A DNA stretch of 64,000 nt from an uncultured Ruminococcus sp. (GTDB lineage Bacteria; Bacillota; Clostridia; Oscillospirales; Ruminococcaceae), in NCBI GenBank assembly GCA_910579955.1, contig CAJTWE010000009.1:15889-79888 (forward strand), given 5' to 3'. Below the pieces are notes generated by a model. The model worked only from the letters and a program-made list of their open reading frames with translations. It was not told the origin of the DNA and ran no database searches. The position numbers and the translations under genes were made by a program. Positions 43,717 to 54,045 of this stretch are shown in pieces. How positions within the stretch are numbered: position 1 is the stretch's first letter; each line of letters opens with the position of its first letter.

Positions 43717-43718
43717 GT

Positions 43719-44621
43719 ATGACAAAATCTGTATTTGTATCTATAGTAGGAAGGACTAATGCAGGCAAGTCCTCTCTCCTTAACGCTATTATAGGTGAAA
43801 AAATAGCGTCTGTAAGCAATAAGCCTCAAACAACACGTACTCGTATTACTGGTATAAAGACAATAGGTGATACCCAGATGGTATTTATGGATACACCAGG
43901 TCTTCATAAGCCTAAAAATAAGCTTAGTACTCATATGATCAATGCTGCTAAAAGTTCAATTGTTGATATGGATGCAGTTTTATTTGTTATGGACTGCACA
44001 AATCGTTTTGTAAGCGATGAAGAGGAAGAACTTCTTAAAAGCCTTATGAAATCTAAATCAAAGGTTATACTTGTAATTAACAAGGTAGATCTGCTTTCTG
44101 ATAAATCAGTGCTTGTTTCCATTATAGCCGAACTTAGCGGAAAGTATGATTTTGATTCTATAATTCCAATCAGCGTACTTCAAAATGATGGTATTTCCAT
44201 AGTAGAAGAAGAGGTAATAAAGCTTGCTAAAGATTCACCTCATTTTTTCCCGGATGAAAAATTTACCGATCAGCCCGAAAAGGTTCTTGCCGCTGAGATG
44301 ATACGTGAAAAGCTGCTTTGCGCTCTTGAAAAGGAAGTTCCGCACGGTATAGCCGTTGGAATAGAAAGAATGGAAGAGCGTGATGACAAGGATATTCTTG
44401 ATATTGATGCAGTTATTTACTGTGAGAGAATGTCGCATAAGGGCATTGTCATAGGCAAGGGCGGAGCTATGCTCAAAAGAATCGCAACTTCTGCAAGAAA
44501 TGATCTTGAGAACTTTTTTAGGATACAGGTAAATCTTCAATGCTGGGTAAAGGTAAAAGAGGACTGGAGAAATAAGGAAGGTCTTATAAAGAACTTTGGA
44601 CTTGCTGATGACGGCGTATAA
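43719..44621 (+). CDS. era: GTPase Era
   Basis: The 300-residue protein has G1 GRTNAGKSSL, G3 DTPG, G4 NKVD and a C-terminal KH domain (GKGGAMLKRIATSARNDLEN). G1 is slightly changed from the usual GRPNVGKS. Era binds the 16S 3' end and supports 30S assembly. ATG at 43719 is taken; a GTG 6 bp upstream overlaps the ybeY stop. Confidence 0.94.
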   Translation: MTKSVFVSIVGRTNAGKSSLLNAIIGEKIASVSNKPQTTRTRITGIKTIGDTQMVFMDTPGLHKPKNKLSTHMINAAKSSIVDMDAVLFVMDCTNRFVSDEEEELLKSLMKSKSKVILVINKVDLLSDKSVLVSIIAELSGKYDFDSIIPISVLQNDGISIVEEEVIKLAKDSPHFFPDEKFTDQPEKVLAAEMIREKLLCALEKEVPHGIAVGIERMEERDDKDILDIDAVIYCERMSHKGIVIGKGGAMLKRIATSARNDLENFFRIQVNLQCWVKVKEDWRNKEGLIKNFGLADDGV

Positions 44622-44677
44622 TTTGGCAGCTATATTTATAACATTTTTACTTATAATATTTCCGGAGGTGAAATACG

Positions 44678-44836
44678 TTGACACTTTGGGAAATATTTTG
44701 CAAAACAGGAAAAATTGATGATTATCTGAACTATAGGAGAGAATTCTCCATAGCATCAGATGAGAGTATAGAAAGGTCTGCGTGTTATGCTGCTTTCAAT
44801 GAAGGGTCTGGTTCTGCGAGAAACTCAGGCAGGTGA
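44678..44836 (+). CDS. yqzL: YqzL-like small protein (52 aa)
   Basis: A TTG start after TCCGGAGGTGAAATACG opens TLWEIFCKTGKIDDYLNYRR, which matches the YqzL pattern W..F..TG.ID.YL.Y. In Bacillales yqzL lies between era and recO, exactly as here. Its 3' end overlaps the recO start by about 50 bp. Function unknown. Confidence 0.75.
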   Translation: MTLWEIFCKTGKIDDYLNYRREFSIASDESIERSACYAAFNEGSGSARNSGR

Positions 44837-45557
44837 CAAGGGACGATTTATTGATATATTGACCGAAGAGTTGGGAGTGGTAACGTTTTTTGTTCGTGGG
44901 GCAAAAAAAATAACCGGAAAAAGTACTGCTGCTACTCAGCTTTTTTCCTATGCTGATTTTTGCATAGAACAGCGCAGGGACAGATATTATTATCAAAGCG
45001 CCAAGCCGATTCGGATTTTCTACCAATTGCGTGAAAATCTGTTAAATCTAAGTTTGGCGTCTTATTTTGCAGAACTTATCAGAATGACAGTTACTAAAGG
45101 CAGACAGGATAATTCTTCTTTAAGGCTTGTTCTTAATACATTTTTTTACCTTACAGAGGGAAAGCGTGATCCAAGTATTCTCAAACCTCTTTTTGAGCTG
45201 AGATTTGCCTCTGAAATGGGTTTCATGCCTGATGTGCTTATGTGCAGAGGATGTATGGATCACCTGCCGGAAAAACTTGTTTTTTCTGCTCAGGAAGGCT
45301 GTTTCTGGTGTGAGGACTGCTATAATAAAATGAATAAAAGTGAAGATATGATAGTGTATCATATGAAGCTTTCAGGCCTTGAAATGATTCGTCATATCAC
45401 ATTGGTTGATATGGAACGTCTTTTTAATTTTCGTGCAGGTGATGAAACAATAAATATTGTTTCAAGATTTTCTGAGGATTTTATTTGCCGTCACATGGCA
45501 GTGAAACCAAGGAGTCTTGAATTTTATCATAATGTTAAGGCATCAATGTGCAGATAG
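44787..45557 (+). CDS. recO: DNA repair protein RecO
   Basis: The 256-residue protein has an N-terminal OB fold (KGLVLRETQAGDKGRFIDIL, TFFVRGAKK), a helical core and a zinc site with CRGCMDH and CEDCYN. RecO loads RecA with RecR at gaps. Start inside yqzL; ATG at 44799 is an alternative. Confidence 0.9.
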   Translation: MLLSMKGLVLRETQAGDKGRFIDILTEELGVVTFFVRGAKKITGKSTAATQLFSYADFCIEQRRDRYYYQSAKPIRIFYQLRENLLNLSLASYFAELIRMTVTKGRQDNSSLRLVLNTFFYLTEGKRDPSILKPLFELRFASEMGFMPDVLMCRGCMDHLPEKLVFSAQEGCFWCEDCYNKMNKSEDMIVYHMKLSGLEMIRHITLVDMERLFNFRAGDETINIVSRFSEDFICRHMAVKPRSLEFYHNVKASMCR

Positions 45558-45602
45558 CAACGCTGCCTTGAAATAACTTATATATCAAACACAGGAGGTT
45601 TT

Positions 45603-47999
45603 ATGAATAAATACGAAAAAATATTGGAACTCGACAAAATTCTTGAAATGCTAGCTGACAAAACCTCAAATGAAATATCAAGAAAAATGGCGCTTGAGCT
45701 TCGTCCTGAAACGAGTGTTTCTCGTGTGAGGGAGGAACTTCTCAAGACATCAGAGGCGCTTTCACTTTCGCTTCGTTTTGGTACGCCGTCATTTTATGGA
45801 TTCCGTGATATGTGTATGTCACTTAGACGTGTCAAATCAGGTGCACAGCTTTCACTTAAAGATCTTATGGACATTGCGGTTGTGCTTAGACAGATACAGG
45901 TTTTATCTGATTGGTATGACCATTGTTCTGGTATGGATACGGAACTGGATTATCTCTTTTCACAGCTTACGCCTGTTCCATATCTTCTTGAAAAGCTTGA
46001 ACGTTCAATTATTTCTGAGGACGAGATCTCGGACGCAGCAAGCGCCGCACTTTCTCAGATCAGACGAAAAATAAGCCGTTCACAGCAGCATCTGCGTGAT
46101 ACTCTTGATAAAATGGTGCGCAGTCAGGATGTACAGAAATGTTTGCAGGATACAAGGGTAACTCTTCGTGACGGACGATTTGTTCTTCCTGTAAAGGCAG
46201 AGCATCGTACACATATTCAAGGTCTTATACATGACTCTTCAGCTTCGGGTCAAACCATCTTTATTGAACCAATGTCTATAGTTGAGGCTAATAATGATAT
46301 TCGTCTCCTTGAAGCGGAAGAACAGGAGGAAATCGAGCGCATTATAAAGGAACTTTGTGCAGATTGTGCGGCTTGGGCGGATTCTATTATAGCAAATCAC
46401 AGCATATGTGCAGAACTGAATCTATACTTTGCAAAAGCTGCTCTTGCTGCGCAGATGAAGGCATTTATGCCGATTTTATCTGATGATGGAGTTATTGACC
46501 TTAAAAAGGCTCGTCACCCGCTTATTTCTGCTGACCGTGTTGTACCAATTTCATTTTGCCTTGGCGAAGAGTACAGCGCACTTATTATTACAGGTCCAAA
46601 TACAGGCGGTAAAACAGTAGCGCTTAAAACCTGTGGACTTCTTACACTTATGTCTATGTGCGGACTGCTTATTCCGGCAGCAGAAGGAAGTCGTATTTCT
46701 GTTTTTAAGTCAGTTTATGCAAATATTGGTGATACACAGAGCATCGAACAGAATTTGTCAACATTCTCAGCACATATGAAAGATGTAATACACATTCTTG
46801 AAGAAGCCGACGACAGTTCTCTTGTTTTGCTGGACGAATTGGGTTCGGGTACAGACCCTGTAGAGGGTGCTGCTCTTGCGGAAGCTATAATATCAAGGCT
46901 CAAAGATAATGGCGTAAAGCTTATGGTAACTACTCACTATCAGGAGCTTAAACTCTATGCTACAGAGCAGCCCGACGTTCAGAATGCGTCATGTGAATTT
47001 GATGTTGAAAATATGCGTCCTACTTACAGACTTATAATAGGAGCACCGGGTAAGTCAAATGCTTTTGCCATAACAGAAACACTTGGCCTTTCAAAATTTG
47101 TTATAAATCATGCCAAAGCTCTTGTAAGTCAGGAAAACACACGTTTTGAAAAGGCTGTTGAAAAGCTTGAAAAAACACGTATTCAGCTGGAAGATGAACT
47201 TTTAAAAGCTGAGAGAGCAAGGGAAGAAGCACAGGCACATGAACATGAGCTTGCCGAAGAAATGAAGCTTTTCCGTGAAGAAAAGGCACAGCGCATGGAA
47301 CAGGTAAGGCTTCAAGCTAATAGTATTATTGAAACTACAAAGGCAGAATCTAATGCGCTTCTTGATGAACTTGATAAGCTTAGAAAAGAAAAAGAAAAGG
47401 AAAGCTTTGCCGAGTCGGTTTCTGCTGCAAAATCAGGAAGCAAGCAGCGTTTTAATAAAATGTATGACATGGCAAATCCTCTTGACAATAAAACTGATGA
47501 AGAGTACGTTTTGCCACGTCCTCTAAAGAGCGGAGACACTGTTCTTATCGTGGATACCAATACAAGAGGTGTACTTGCAGGCAATCCTGATAGCAGCGGA
47601 CAGGTTTTTGTTCAGATGGGTATTATGAAAACAAAGGTTGATATAAAAAGACTCAGACTTATTGAAAATCAAAATCAGCCTCAGAAACAGAAAAAATCAA
47701 ACGCAAGACCTCAACAGAAAAAGCAAGGTAGAATATCCGCTCAAACCGAGCGCAGTGCCTCTATGGAGCTTGATATAAGAGGAATGACCTGTGATGAGGG
47801 TGTATATGAGATGGAAGCGTTTCTTGACCGTGCTGTTATTTCGCACATTTCAACAGTAACTGTTATTCATGGCAAGGGTACGGGGCTTTTAAGAAAAGCA
47901 GTTCATCAAAGACTAAAAAGAATGCCTTATGTAAAATCATTTAGATTGGGTTTGTTTGGTGAAGGTGAAGACGGTGTAACTATTGTTACACTCAAATAA
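45603..47999 (+). CDS. mutS2: endonuclease MutS2
   Basis: The 798-residue protein has MutS core domains, Walker A ITGPNTGGKTVALKTCG near 330, Walker B LVLLDELGSGTDPVEGAAL, a coiled coil (about 515-620) and a C-terminal Smr domain (MELDIRGMTCDEG, VIHGKGTGLLRKAV). MutS2 acts on branched DNA and on collided ribosomes. Full length. AGGAGGTTTT precedes ATG. Confidence 0.95.
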   Translation: MNKYEKILELDKILEMLADKTSNEISRKMALELRPETSVSRVREELLKTSEALSLSLRFGTPSFYGFRDMCMSLRRVKSGAQLSLKDLMDIAVVLRQIQVLSDWYDHCSGMDTELDYLFSQLTPVPYLLEKLERSIISEDEISDAASAALSQIRRKISRSQQHLRDTLDKMVRSQDVQKCLQDTRVTLRDGRFVLPVKAEHRTHIQGLIHDSSASGQTIFIEPMSIVEANNDIRLLEAEEQEEIERIIKELCADCAAWADSIIANHSICAELNLYFAKAALAAQMKAFMPILSDDGVIDLKKARHPLISADRVVPISFCLGEEYSALIITGPNTGGKTVALKTCGLLTLMSMCGLLIPAAEGSRISVFKSVYANIGDTQSIEQNLSTFSAHMKDVIHILEEADDSSLVLLDELGSGTDPVEGAALAEAIISRLKDNGVKLMVTTHYQELKLYATEQPDVQNASCEFDVENMRPTYRLIIGAPGKSNAFAITETLGLSKFVINHAKALVSQENTRFEKAVEKLEKTRIQLEDELLKAERAREEAQAHEHELAEEMKLFREEKAQRMEQVRLQANSIIETTKAESNALLDELDKLRKEKEKESFAESVSAAKSGSKQRFNKMYDMANPLDNKTDEEYVLPRPLKSGDTVLIVDTNTRGVLAGNPDSSGQVFVQMGIMKTKVDIKRLRLIENQNQPQKQKKSNARPQQKKQGRISAQTERSASMELDIRGMTCDEGVYEMEAFLDRAVISHISTVTVIHGKGTGLLRKAVHQRLKRMPYVKSFRLGLFGEGEDGVTIVTLK

Positions 48000-48002
48000 A
48001 AG

Positions 48003-48041
48003 AAGCACTCTGTCATAGTATAACACTTTGTCAGAGTGCTT
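48003..48041 (+). terminator. hairpin after mutS2
   Basis: AAGCACTCTG pairs with CAGAGTGCTT around a 19-base loop, followed by a short T-rich run. Confidence 0.6.
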
Positions 48042-48069
48042 TTAATAAAAAATATAGAGGAGAGAGAAA

Positions 48070-49461
48070 ATGGAAAAGTCAGAAAGCACATTTTTAGGAA
48101 CTGAAAAAATAAGCGTTCTTATGAAAAAGTTTGCTATTCCAAGTATTATTGCAATGCTGGTATCTGCTTTGTATAATATCATTGACCAGTTATTTATTGG
48201 TCAATCGGTAGGTATAGACGGAAACGCAGCAACTAATATAGCATTTCCGCTTACAACCTCATGTATAGCGTTAGCGTTGCTTTTTGGAATAGGCGGTGCG
48301 TCATGCTTTAATCTTTCAATGGGAAGCGGCGACTCAAAAAGGGCAGCATATTTTGCAGGAAATTCTTCTACAATGTTATTTTTAAGTGGATTTTTACTTA
48401 TGATAGTAACAGAGCTTTTTCTTCATCCGATACTTTCACTTTGCGGTGCAGAGGGTGGAATTGTAGAGGATTATGCAGCTGTTTACGTTAGAATTACCGC
48501 AATAGGTTTCCCTTTTATGATACTTACAGCAGGCGGAGGACATATCATAAGAGCAGACGGCAGCCCTCAAATGACTATGGTTTGCAATATAGCAGGCGCA
48601 ATTATAAATATTATACTTGATGCATTATTTATTCTTGTATTTAATTGGGGCATGGCAGGAGCTGCATTGGCGACAATTATAGGTCAGATAGTTTCTGCAA
48701 TAATAGTTATATGCTATCTCAGAAAATATAAGACAGTAAAGCTTACTATGAAGCATTTTATCCCTAGATTTTCAGAGATTAGAAGAATAGCACTTCTTGG
48801 TATGGCATCTTGCTTCAATCAGATTACAATGATGGTAGTACAGATCGTTATGAATCAGCTTCTTAGTCATTACGGTGAGATTTCTAAATATGGTGCAACA
48901 ACAGCTATTGCGGTTGCCGGTATAGTTATGAAAGTATTCCAGGTGTTCTTCTCATTCATAATAGGACTTGCACAGGGAAGTCAGCCTATTGAGAGCTATA
49001 ATTATGGCGCTAAGAAATATGATAGAGTAAGGGGCGCTCTTTGGATGACCCTTGGGTTAGGCGGAATATTATCTTTTGTAGCTGCCATTGCATTTCAGGT
49101 ATTTCCGGAACAAATTCTTTCCCTGTTTGGTAAGGGAGACGCTGCTTATGTAGAATTTGGGGTTAAATTTTTCCGCATATTCCTGTTAGCAATTGTTATA
49201 AACTTCTTCCAACCTATTGTTGCCACATTTTTTACCTCTATAGGTAAGGCGTACAAGGGCGTATTTCTTTCACTTACAAGACAGTTTATATTTCTTATGC
49301 CGCTGCTTTTGATATTTTCTTATCTCTGGGGACTTGATGGAATAATGTATGCAGCACCTATGGCAGACGTATGTGCGTTTATTGTTACTATTATTATGAT
49401 GGGACTTGAGCTTAAGAAAATAAAAGCTCTTGAAAAACAAGAGAGCTGCGTTGCAGTTTAA
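48070..49461 (+). CDS. MATE-family efflux transporter
   Basis: The 463-residue protein has 12 hydrophobic segments and MATE motifs: FAIPSIIAMLVSALYNIIDQ, FIGQSVG, GIGGASCFNLSMGSG and AAPMADVCAFIVTI. It likely exports cationic drugs or metabolites using ion gradients; substrate unknown. AGGAGAGAGAAA precedes ATG. Confidence 0.9.
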   Translation: MEKSESTFLGTEKISVLMKKFAIPSIIAMLVSALYNIIDQLFIGQSVGIDGNAATNIAFPLTTSCIALALLFGIGGASCFNLSMGSGDSKRAAYFAGNSSTMLFLSGFLLMIVTELFLHPILSLCGAEGGIVEDYAAVYVRITAIGFPFMILTAGGGHIIRADGSPQMTMVCNIAGAIINIILDALFILVFNWGMAGAALATIIGQIVSAIIVICYLRKYKTVKLTMKHFIPRFSEIRRIALLGMASCFNQITMMVVQIVMNQLLSHYGEISKYGATTAIAVAGIVMKVFQVFFSFIIGLAQGSQPIESYNYGAKKYDRVRGALWMTLGLGGILSFVAAIAFQVFPEQILSLFGKGDAAYVEFGVKFFRIFLLAIVINFFQPIVATFFTSIGKAYKGVFLSLTRQFIFLMPLLLIFSYLWGLDGIMYAAPMADVCAFIVTIIMMGLELKKIKALEKQESCVAV

Positions 49462-49500
49462 AAGAGAGGTTAAAATCACACGATAATCAAAACAACAAAA

Positions 49501-49537
49501 AGGCTGTTGCAGCATTTCAAAATCGCTGCAACAGCCT
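49501..49537. terminator. bidirectional terminator (shared hairpin family)
   Basis: AGGCTGTTGCAGC pairs exactly with GCTGCAACAGCCT around an 11-base loop; A-run before and T-rich run after. Confidence 0.85.
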
Positions 49538-49549
49538 TTATTATTATTA

Positions 49550-50449
49550 CTATTTTACAATAGCATGGGAGTAAAGATAATCTTCCCATAATGACAACGA
49601 GCCGCCGCCGAGATGTATACCATCTGATGTATAATCAGCATTTAAGTAGCCATTTGAATCAATGAGAACTTCGTTTATATCAAGATAATAGATGTAATCA
49701 TTGTTTGCAAGTTGTTTCAGGAGAGCATTTTTTTCATTGATATTTTGGTTTGAAATGGCATCTCCCTGTGCATCACGTTCAGCAGAAATATTTATAATGC
49801 TTTGAATATAAATGATAGCATTTGGCTGCTGCTGATGTATCTGATCTATTACATTTTTATAGTACTCAGCGAAGGATTCCGAAGTTCCCGTACCGAGATC
49901 GTTTATACCCAGCATGATATAAATCTTGCCATACTGATTTCCGCTGATAACGGAAGAGAATGATTGTTCCGGGCCTTCTTCCGGTGGAACTTGTGCAGAA
50001 GATGTTAAAAGATCGTAGATATTCATGCCAACCGTTGCATAGAATGTAGTTTCTTCCGGCATCGAACCGAACATTGAAAGACCTACTGTTCTGGAGTTTC
50101 CTATGAAGAGTGCATCATAAAAATAGTCATCATTAACTGTTGTAAACTGAGCCTCTGTATTATCAGGAGGGTTAAATGTAACTGTTTCCTGAGTTGTTTC
50201 AGAGGGACTGAAATTGTTTGATCCAGTTGTTGTGGTCTGTGATATTCTGTTTCCGTTGCTGTCAGTAGCAAAGGTAGCAGGCTGTGTTGTTATGTTTTCG
50301 GTGTTTGTAGAAAGCGATAAACCATCTTTAGTTGCAGGAGAATCGTCATCTCCCTTTTGAATCAGAAATACGATAGCTAAAACAATCATCGCTATTATAA
50401 CACCTATTAAAAGTGTATACTTTTTAATAATTGAAATAATTGAATCCAT
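49550..50449 (-). CDS. membrane-anchored SGNH/GDSL hydrolase partner of MBOAT protein
   Basis: The 299-residue protein has an N-terminal transmembrane anchor (about 10-31), a Thr-rich linker, and an SGNH domain: block I FIGNSRTVGLSMFG, MLGINDLG (block III Asn) and DGIHL (Asp/His). Block I reads GNSR rather than GDSL, common in DltD/AlgX-like acyltransfer partners. It lies 15 bp downstream of the MBOAT gene, so the pair probably O-acetylates a surface polymer. Confidence 0.85.
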   Translation of the reverse strand: MDSIISIIKKYTLLIGVIIAMIVLAIVFLIQKGDDDSPATKDGLSLSTNTENITTQPATFATDSNGNRISQTTTTGSNNFSPSETTQETVTFNPPDNTEAQFTTVNDDYFYDALFIGNSRTVGLSMFGSMPEETTFYATVGMNIYDLLTSSAQVPPEEGPEQSFSSVISGNQYGKIYIMLGINDLGTGTSESFAEYYKNVIDQIHQQQPNAIIYIQSIINISAERDAQGDAISNQNINEKNALLKQLANNDYIYYLDINEVLIDSNGYLNADYTSDGIHLGGGSLSLWEDYLYSHAIVK

Positions 50450-50464
50450 AAAATCCTCCTGTTA

Positions 50465-51874
50465 TCAGAAACGGAAATACATAAATGGGTTATTGCTTGA
50501 GTTGTGAACAACAACCATACTGTAGATGAAAATACCAAGGAGGATTATCTTTGTAACAATACTGCCTTTGTACTTCTGATATATTTTTTCTGTGACAGGC
50601 AGAGAGCATATAACGCAGGCAATTAACAAGTACCAATAATCACTCAGTGCATTCCAGAAATCACGTGTTGTAATAAAGTCTGGAGAACCTCCGAATGGGA
50701 AGAGACGTGAGAAATACATACCTATATCGCCCATATCACGCAGTGCAAATACTACCCATGTAAGTGGAATAATTATGCACACATAAACATGCTTTAGAAC
50801 ACGTGTACGAGCCAGATACTTACCTAAGAAGAAACGTTCCAGCATGATAAGTGCGAAGAATATCAGACCCCACAGAACAAAGTTCCAGCTTGCACCATGC
50901 CAAAGACCGGTAAATGCCCATACTATAAGAGTATTGCGGACAATTTTAATTGTACTGCATCTGCTGCCGCCGAGGGGGAAGTAGATATATTTCTTAAACC
51001 AACGTCCAAGAGTGATATGCCATCTTCTCCAGAATTCTGAAATACTTCCTGAAGCATATGGATGATCGAAGTTTTTCGGAAGCTTGAATCCAAGCATAGT
51101 TCCAATGCCGATAGCCATAAGAGAATAGCCAAGGAAATCGAAGTAAAGCTGGAAGCTATAGCCGACAGCACCCAGCCATGCATATGGGCATGAGATACTT
51201 TCATAACCGTAACGTGACATACCAGCCCAAAGGGTGCTCATATTATCGGCAAGCAATGCTTTTGCGCCAAGACCTATAATGAATGTCTGCAAGCCTTCTT
51301 CAATGTTAGCAAGCGTAACGTTTTTATTACGAAGCGAAGGAAGAAGCTCGCCATATTCTGTTATAGGGCCGGATATAAGCTTTGGGAACATTGTAACATA
51401 CGTTCCAAAGGTTACAATATTGTTTGCGGCAGGTATTTCACGTCTGTAAACGTCAACCTGATAAGATACAGTCATAAATGTAAAGTAGCTTATGCCGAGA
51501 GGAAGATGCATATTTGCCACAGGAATGCTTCCACCAAAAATGTTAAGTATAAGATTTAGATTTTCAGTGAGGAATCCGGTATACTTAAACAGTATAAGCA
51601 GTCCGAAGTTTATGGCGATTGAGACCCATAGAAAAGTAAGCCGTGTTTTTCGGGTCTGATTGGATTGCCCGTGTCCGGCTATAAGCTTGCCAAAAATAAA
51701 GTTTACAAACACTGAAAGCACAAGCAATAACGTATACCAACCGTCGCCCCAAGCATAGAAAATAAGGCTTCCGATAAGTAAGATGAGATTTTTATAGCCT
51801 TTCGGTGCAATGTAATAACCAATCAGGAAGATCGGCAGAAATCGAAATATAAAATCGATACTGCTGAATACCAT
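50465..51874 (-). CDS. MBOAT-family O-acyltransferase (AlgI/DltB-like)
   Basis: Start set at MVFSSIDFIFRFLPIFLIGY (469 aa), preceded by GGGGGATATT. About ten transmembrane segments surround the MBOAT motifs LPLGISYFTFMTVSYQVDVY, SEFWRRWHITLGRWFKKYIY and WHGASWNFVLWG with the catalytic His. It moves acyl groups across the membrane for its SGNH partner. The polymer modified is unknown. Confidence 0.9.
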   Translation of the reverse strand: MVFSSIDFIFRFLPIFLIGYYIAPKGYKNLILLIGSLIFYAWGDGWYTLLLVLSVFVNFIFGKLIAGHGQSNQTRKTRLTFLWVSIAINFGLLILFKYTGFLTENLNLILNIFGGSIPVANMHLPLGISYFTFMTVSYQVDVYRREIPAANNIVTFGTYVTMFPKLISGPITEYGELLPSLRNKNVTLANIEEGLQTFIIGLGAKALLADNMSTLWAGMSRYGYESISCPYAWLGAVGYSFQLYFDFLGYSLMAIGIGTMLGFKLPKNFDHPYASGSISEFWRRWHITLGRWFKKYIYFPLGGSRCSTIKIVRNTLIVWAFTGLWHGASWNFVLWGLIFFALIMLERFFLGKYLARTRVLKHVYVCIIIPLTWVVFALRDMGDIGMYFSRLFPFGGSPDFITTRDFWNALSDYWYLLIACVICSLPVTEKIYQKYKGSIVTKIILLGIFIYSMVVVHNSSNNPFMYFRF

Positions 51875-52106
51875 AATATCCCCCAATCCGGAGCAAAATC
51901 GCTCCATTTTTTTATATTATCGTTTTCAGAAGAATTAAGGTTAAGATGTGTAATTTTACCTTATCAAACTTCCGCATATATTATTTAGTATATCAAATTT
52001 TGGATATATTGTCAAGTACTGCGCAAAAATCGAAATGCATTATGCAAAAATCGAAACATATAGGTTATTATTAATACATTGTTTTTTATTAATTTGTATA
52101 AACAAT

Positions 52107-52144
52107 AAAGCCACAGCTTTTGCCAGTGAAGAAGCTGTGGCTTT
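52107..52144 (-). terminator. terminator between MBOAT promoter region and dockerin gene
   Basis: AAAGCCACAGCTT pairs with AAGCTGTGGCTTT. On the minus strand it follows the dockerin gene (stop at 52166) and ends in a T-rich run. Confidence 0.75.
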
Positions 52145-52165
52145 ATAATCTTTTAAATTATATAA

Positions 52166-52921
52166 TTATTCCAGTCCGGCAATATTTTTTGCATAATTAG
52201 TCAGTATTGCAGTTGAGTCTGAAATATCAATTATACCGTTTTCATCCATGTCAGCAGCCTTTTTTTGTACCTCTGAAAATTCAGAAGCATCAAGACCTGC
52301 CAGCTGCTTTGCATAGATCATTAAAGCAGCGGTTGAATCTGAAATATCAAGTTTTCCGTCGCCTGTAACATCGCCCTTATTTGAATATGAAAACTCTATA
52401 TACAGTTCACTTATAAGTATGCCATCATCGGAAATGTGTTCATTAGAACTAGATATTTTATATCCGGATTCATATGACGGTTTCATTGTTATGTAGAAAT
52501 GATATTCACTGCTTTCTATATCTTCAAATCCCGGATCTTTTACTATGATATCTTGGATGTAGACAGCGTTTTTATCCATAGCAGATGATATGTTTACAGT
52601 ATAATGTGATGCGTATTTTCCGTGGTCTAAAAGATATTCGCAGCAGCTGAGATCCATCTGATATGAGCCGTCAGTTTTTGGAGTATAACTTGTAATGTCT
52701 GTATTATAATAACGAAAAACTCCCTCAGGTTCGGTTTTGTCGGCAGTAATATGAATAGAACCTTTATTTTGCATATGAATGTATATCTTACCGGATGTAT
52801 CCAGAAGAGTTATGCCTTTATCGGGAGGAAGAATGATAGCTTCAGCGGCAGCAGCTTCTGACGAAATAATATTTGTTAGTATAGCAGCAGTGCAAAATGC
52901 AGTAATAATACATTTATTCAT
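52166..52921 (-). CDS. secreted protein with C-terminal dockerin
   Basis: The 251-residue protein has a signal peptide (about 1-27, ASSEAAAA region). Residues 28-180 form a beta-rich domain of unknown type. A type I dockerin spans about 182-251: GDVTGDGKLDISDSTAALMI and DMDENGIIDISDSTAILTNY. It should bind a cohesin scaffold. It is 13 bp downstream of a Thr-rich lipoprotein, so the two are one operon. Confidence 0.8.
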   Translation of the reverse strand: MNKCIITAFCTAAILTNIISSEAAAAEAIILPPDKGITLLDTSGKIYIHMQNKGSIHITADKTEPEGVFRYYNTDITSYTPKTDGSYQMDLSCCEYLLDHGKYASHYTVNISSAMDKNAVYIQDIIVKDPGFEDIESSEYHFYITMKPSYESGYKISSSNEHISDDGILISELYIEFSYSNKGDVTGDGKLDISDSTAALMIYAKQLAGLDASEFSEVQKKAADMDENGIIDISDSTAILTNYAKNIAGLE

Positions 52922-52934
52922 ATTAAATACCTCA

Positions 52935-53789
52935 TTATTCTACAGCCATATAATACTTGATTTCTGTTACAATACTTCCGTCTGTACAAAACTCTAAAAC
53001 AAATCCGTCATCAGTTTTGTACCTGTAAATGTTTGTCTCTTCGTTAAGGCACTGTGATGTGCCGTATGCAGCGTAAATGTCGTCAATAGTTGAACCTCTT
53101 TTAATGCCCTTGTTAGTTCTGACATCGTCACCTGTAAGTACTATTTCTGTTATAAATTCACCTGTAGAGCCGTCTGTCTTTGTCATGTTTTCAGTAGCAA
53201 CACGGAATCCGTCAAAACTGTATATATACGCAGCTGTACCGCCGTGTAGGATAGTACCGTCTGAAACTTCTCGTGCATAGGAACCGAGATAAGGTTGATT
53301 ATCTCCTACTTTCAATTGAATGCTGTCCAGAGTAAATACCATATCATTAGCAGGAGTGAATATTCCGTCCGGAGCATTCTGAGTTACAGCAGGTGTAACA
53401 GTAGTTGTTATTGCCTCTTCAGTAGTAGTTATCTCTGTTGTTTGCGGAGGATGGGTAACGGTGACAACTACAACCTGCGTAGCAGCAGTTCTTGCAGTAG
53501 TAACACGTGAATTTGGGTTTCCTACAAATTGAACAGGAACGGATTTTGAAGTCTGTGTACCGCTTGTACTTGATGTTTCAGTTGCAGTAGATGAAGAGAC
53601 TTCCGTATATACAGTTCGGCTGGTGGTGGTTGCCAATGTTTCTGATGATACGGTGACATCGCTTTCAATTGCGATTTTATTTAAATTGTCATCTGTATCA
53701 TTATTAACGGATTTTGCACATGAACAGCCTACAAAAGCTATTGATGCAAATGCAGAAGCTGTAAGAAGTGCAGTGATTTTGATTTCCAT
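52935..53789 (-). CDS. Thr-rich lipoprotein
   Basis: The 284-residue protein has a lipobox FVGC (Cys22) and a long Thr/Ser/Val-rich linker (about 40-150). A C-terminal domain (about 155-284) shows VFTLDSIQLKVGDNQPYLGS, TEIVLTGDDVRTNKGIKRGS and YAAYGTSQCL, typical of small beta-alpha surface domains seen in Ruminococcus lipoproteins. Role unknown; co-transcribed with the dockerin protein. Confidence 0.7.
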   Translation of the reverse strand: MEIKITALLTASAFASIAFVGCSCAKSVNNDTDDNLNKIAIESDVTVSSETLATTTSRTVYTEVSSSTATETSSTSGTQTSKSVPVQFVGNPNSRVTTARTAATQVVVVTVTHPPQTTEITTTEEAITTTVTPAVTQNAPDGIFTPANDMVFTLDSIQLKVGDNQPYLGSYAREVSDGTILHGGTAAYIYSFDGFRVATENMTKTDGSTGEFITEIVLTGDDVRTNKGIKRGSTIDDIYAAYGTSQCLNEETNIYRYKTDDGFVLEFCTDGSIVTEIKYYMAVE

Positions 53790-53960
53790 AACACCAATCC
53801 TTTCTTATGTTTTTGGAGTAAAAACTGCTTTAAGTATGCTAAATGCCTATTATAGTAATATATTATACTCAAAATACTTTCCCCTGTCAATGGTTTTTAT
53901 TTCCAATTGAGAAAAACAGTGATTTTTAACTATTTATATTTTATGCAGTCGCAAAAACTG

Positions 53961-53989
53961 TTGAAATTTGAATTTATTTATGCTATACT
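53961..53989 (+). promoter_or_regulatory. promoter of the SGNH esterase gene
   Basis: TTGAAA-N17-TATACT, 56 bp before the ATG at 54046. Confidence 0.6.
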
Positions 53990-54045
53990 TATTGTTATGA
54001 AAAAATAATGTTATGAAAAATGAGAAAATCAGGAGGATATTATAC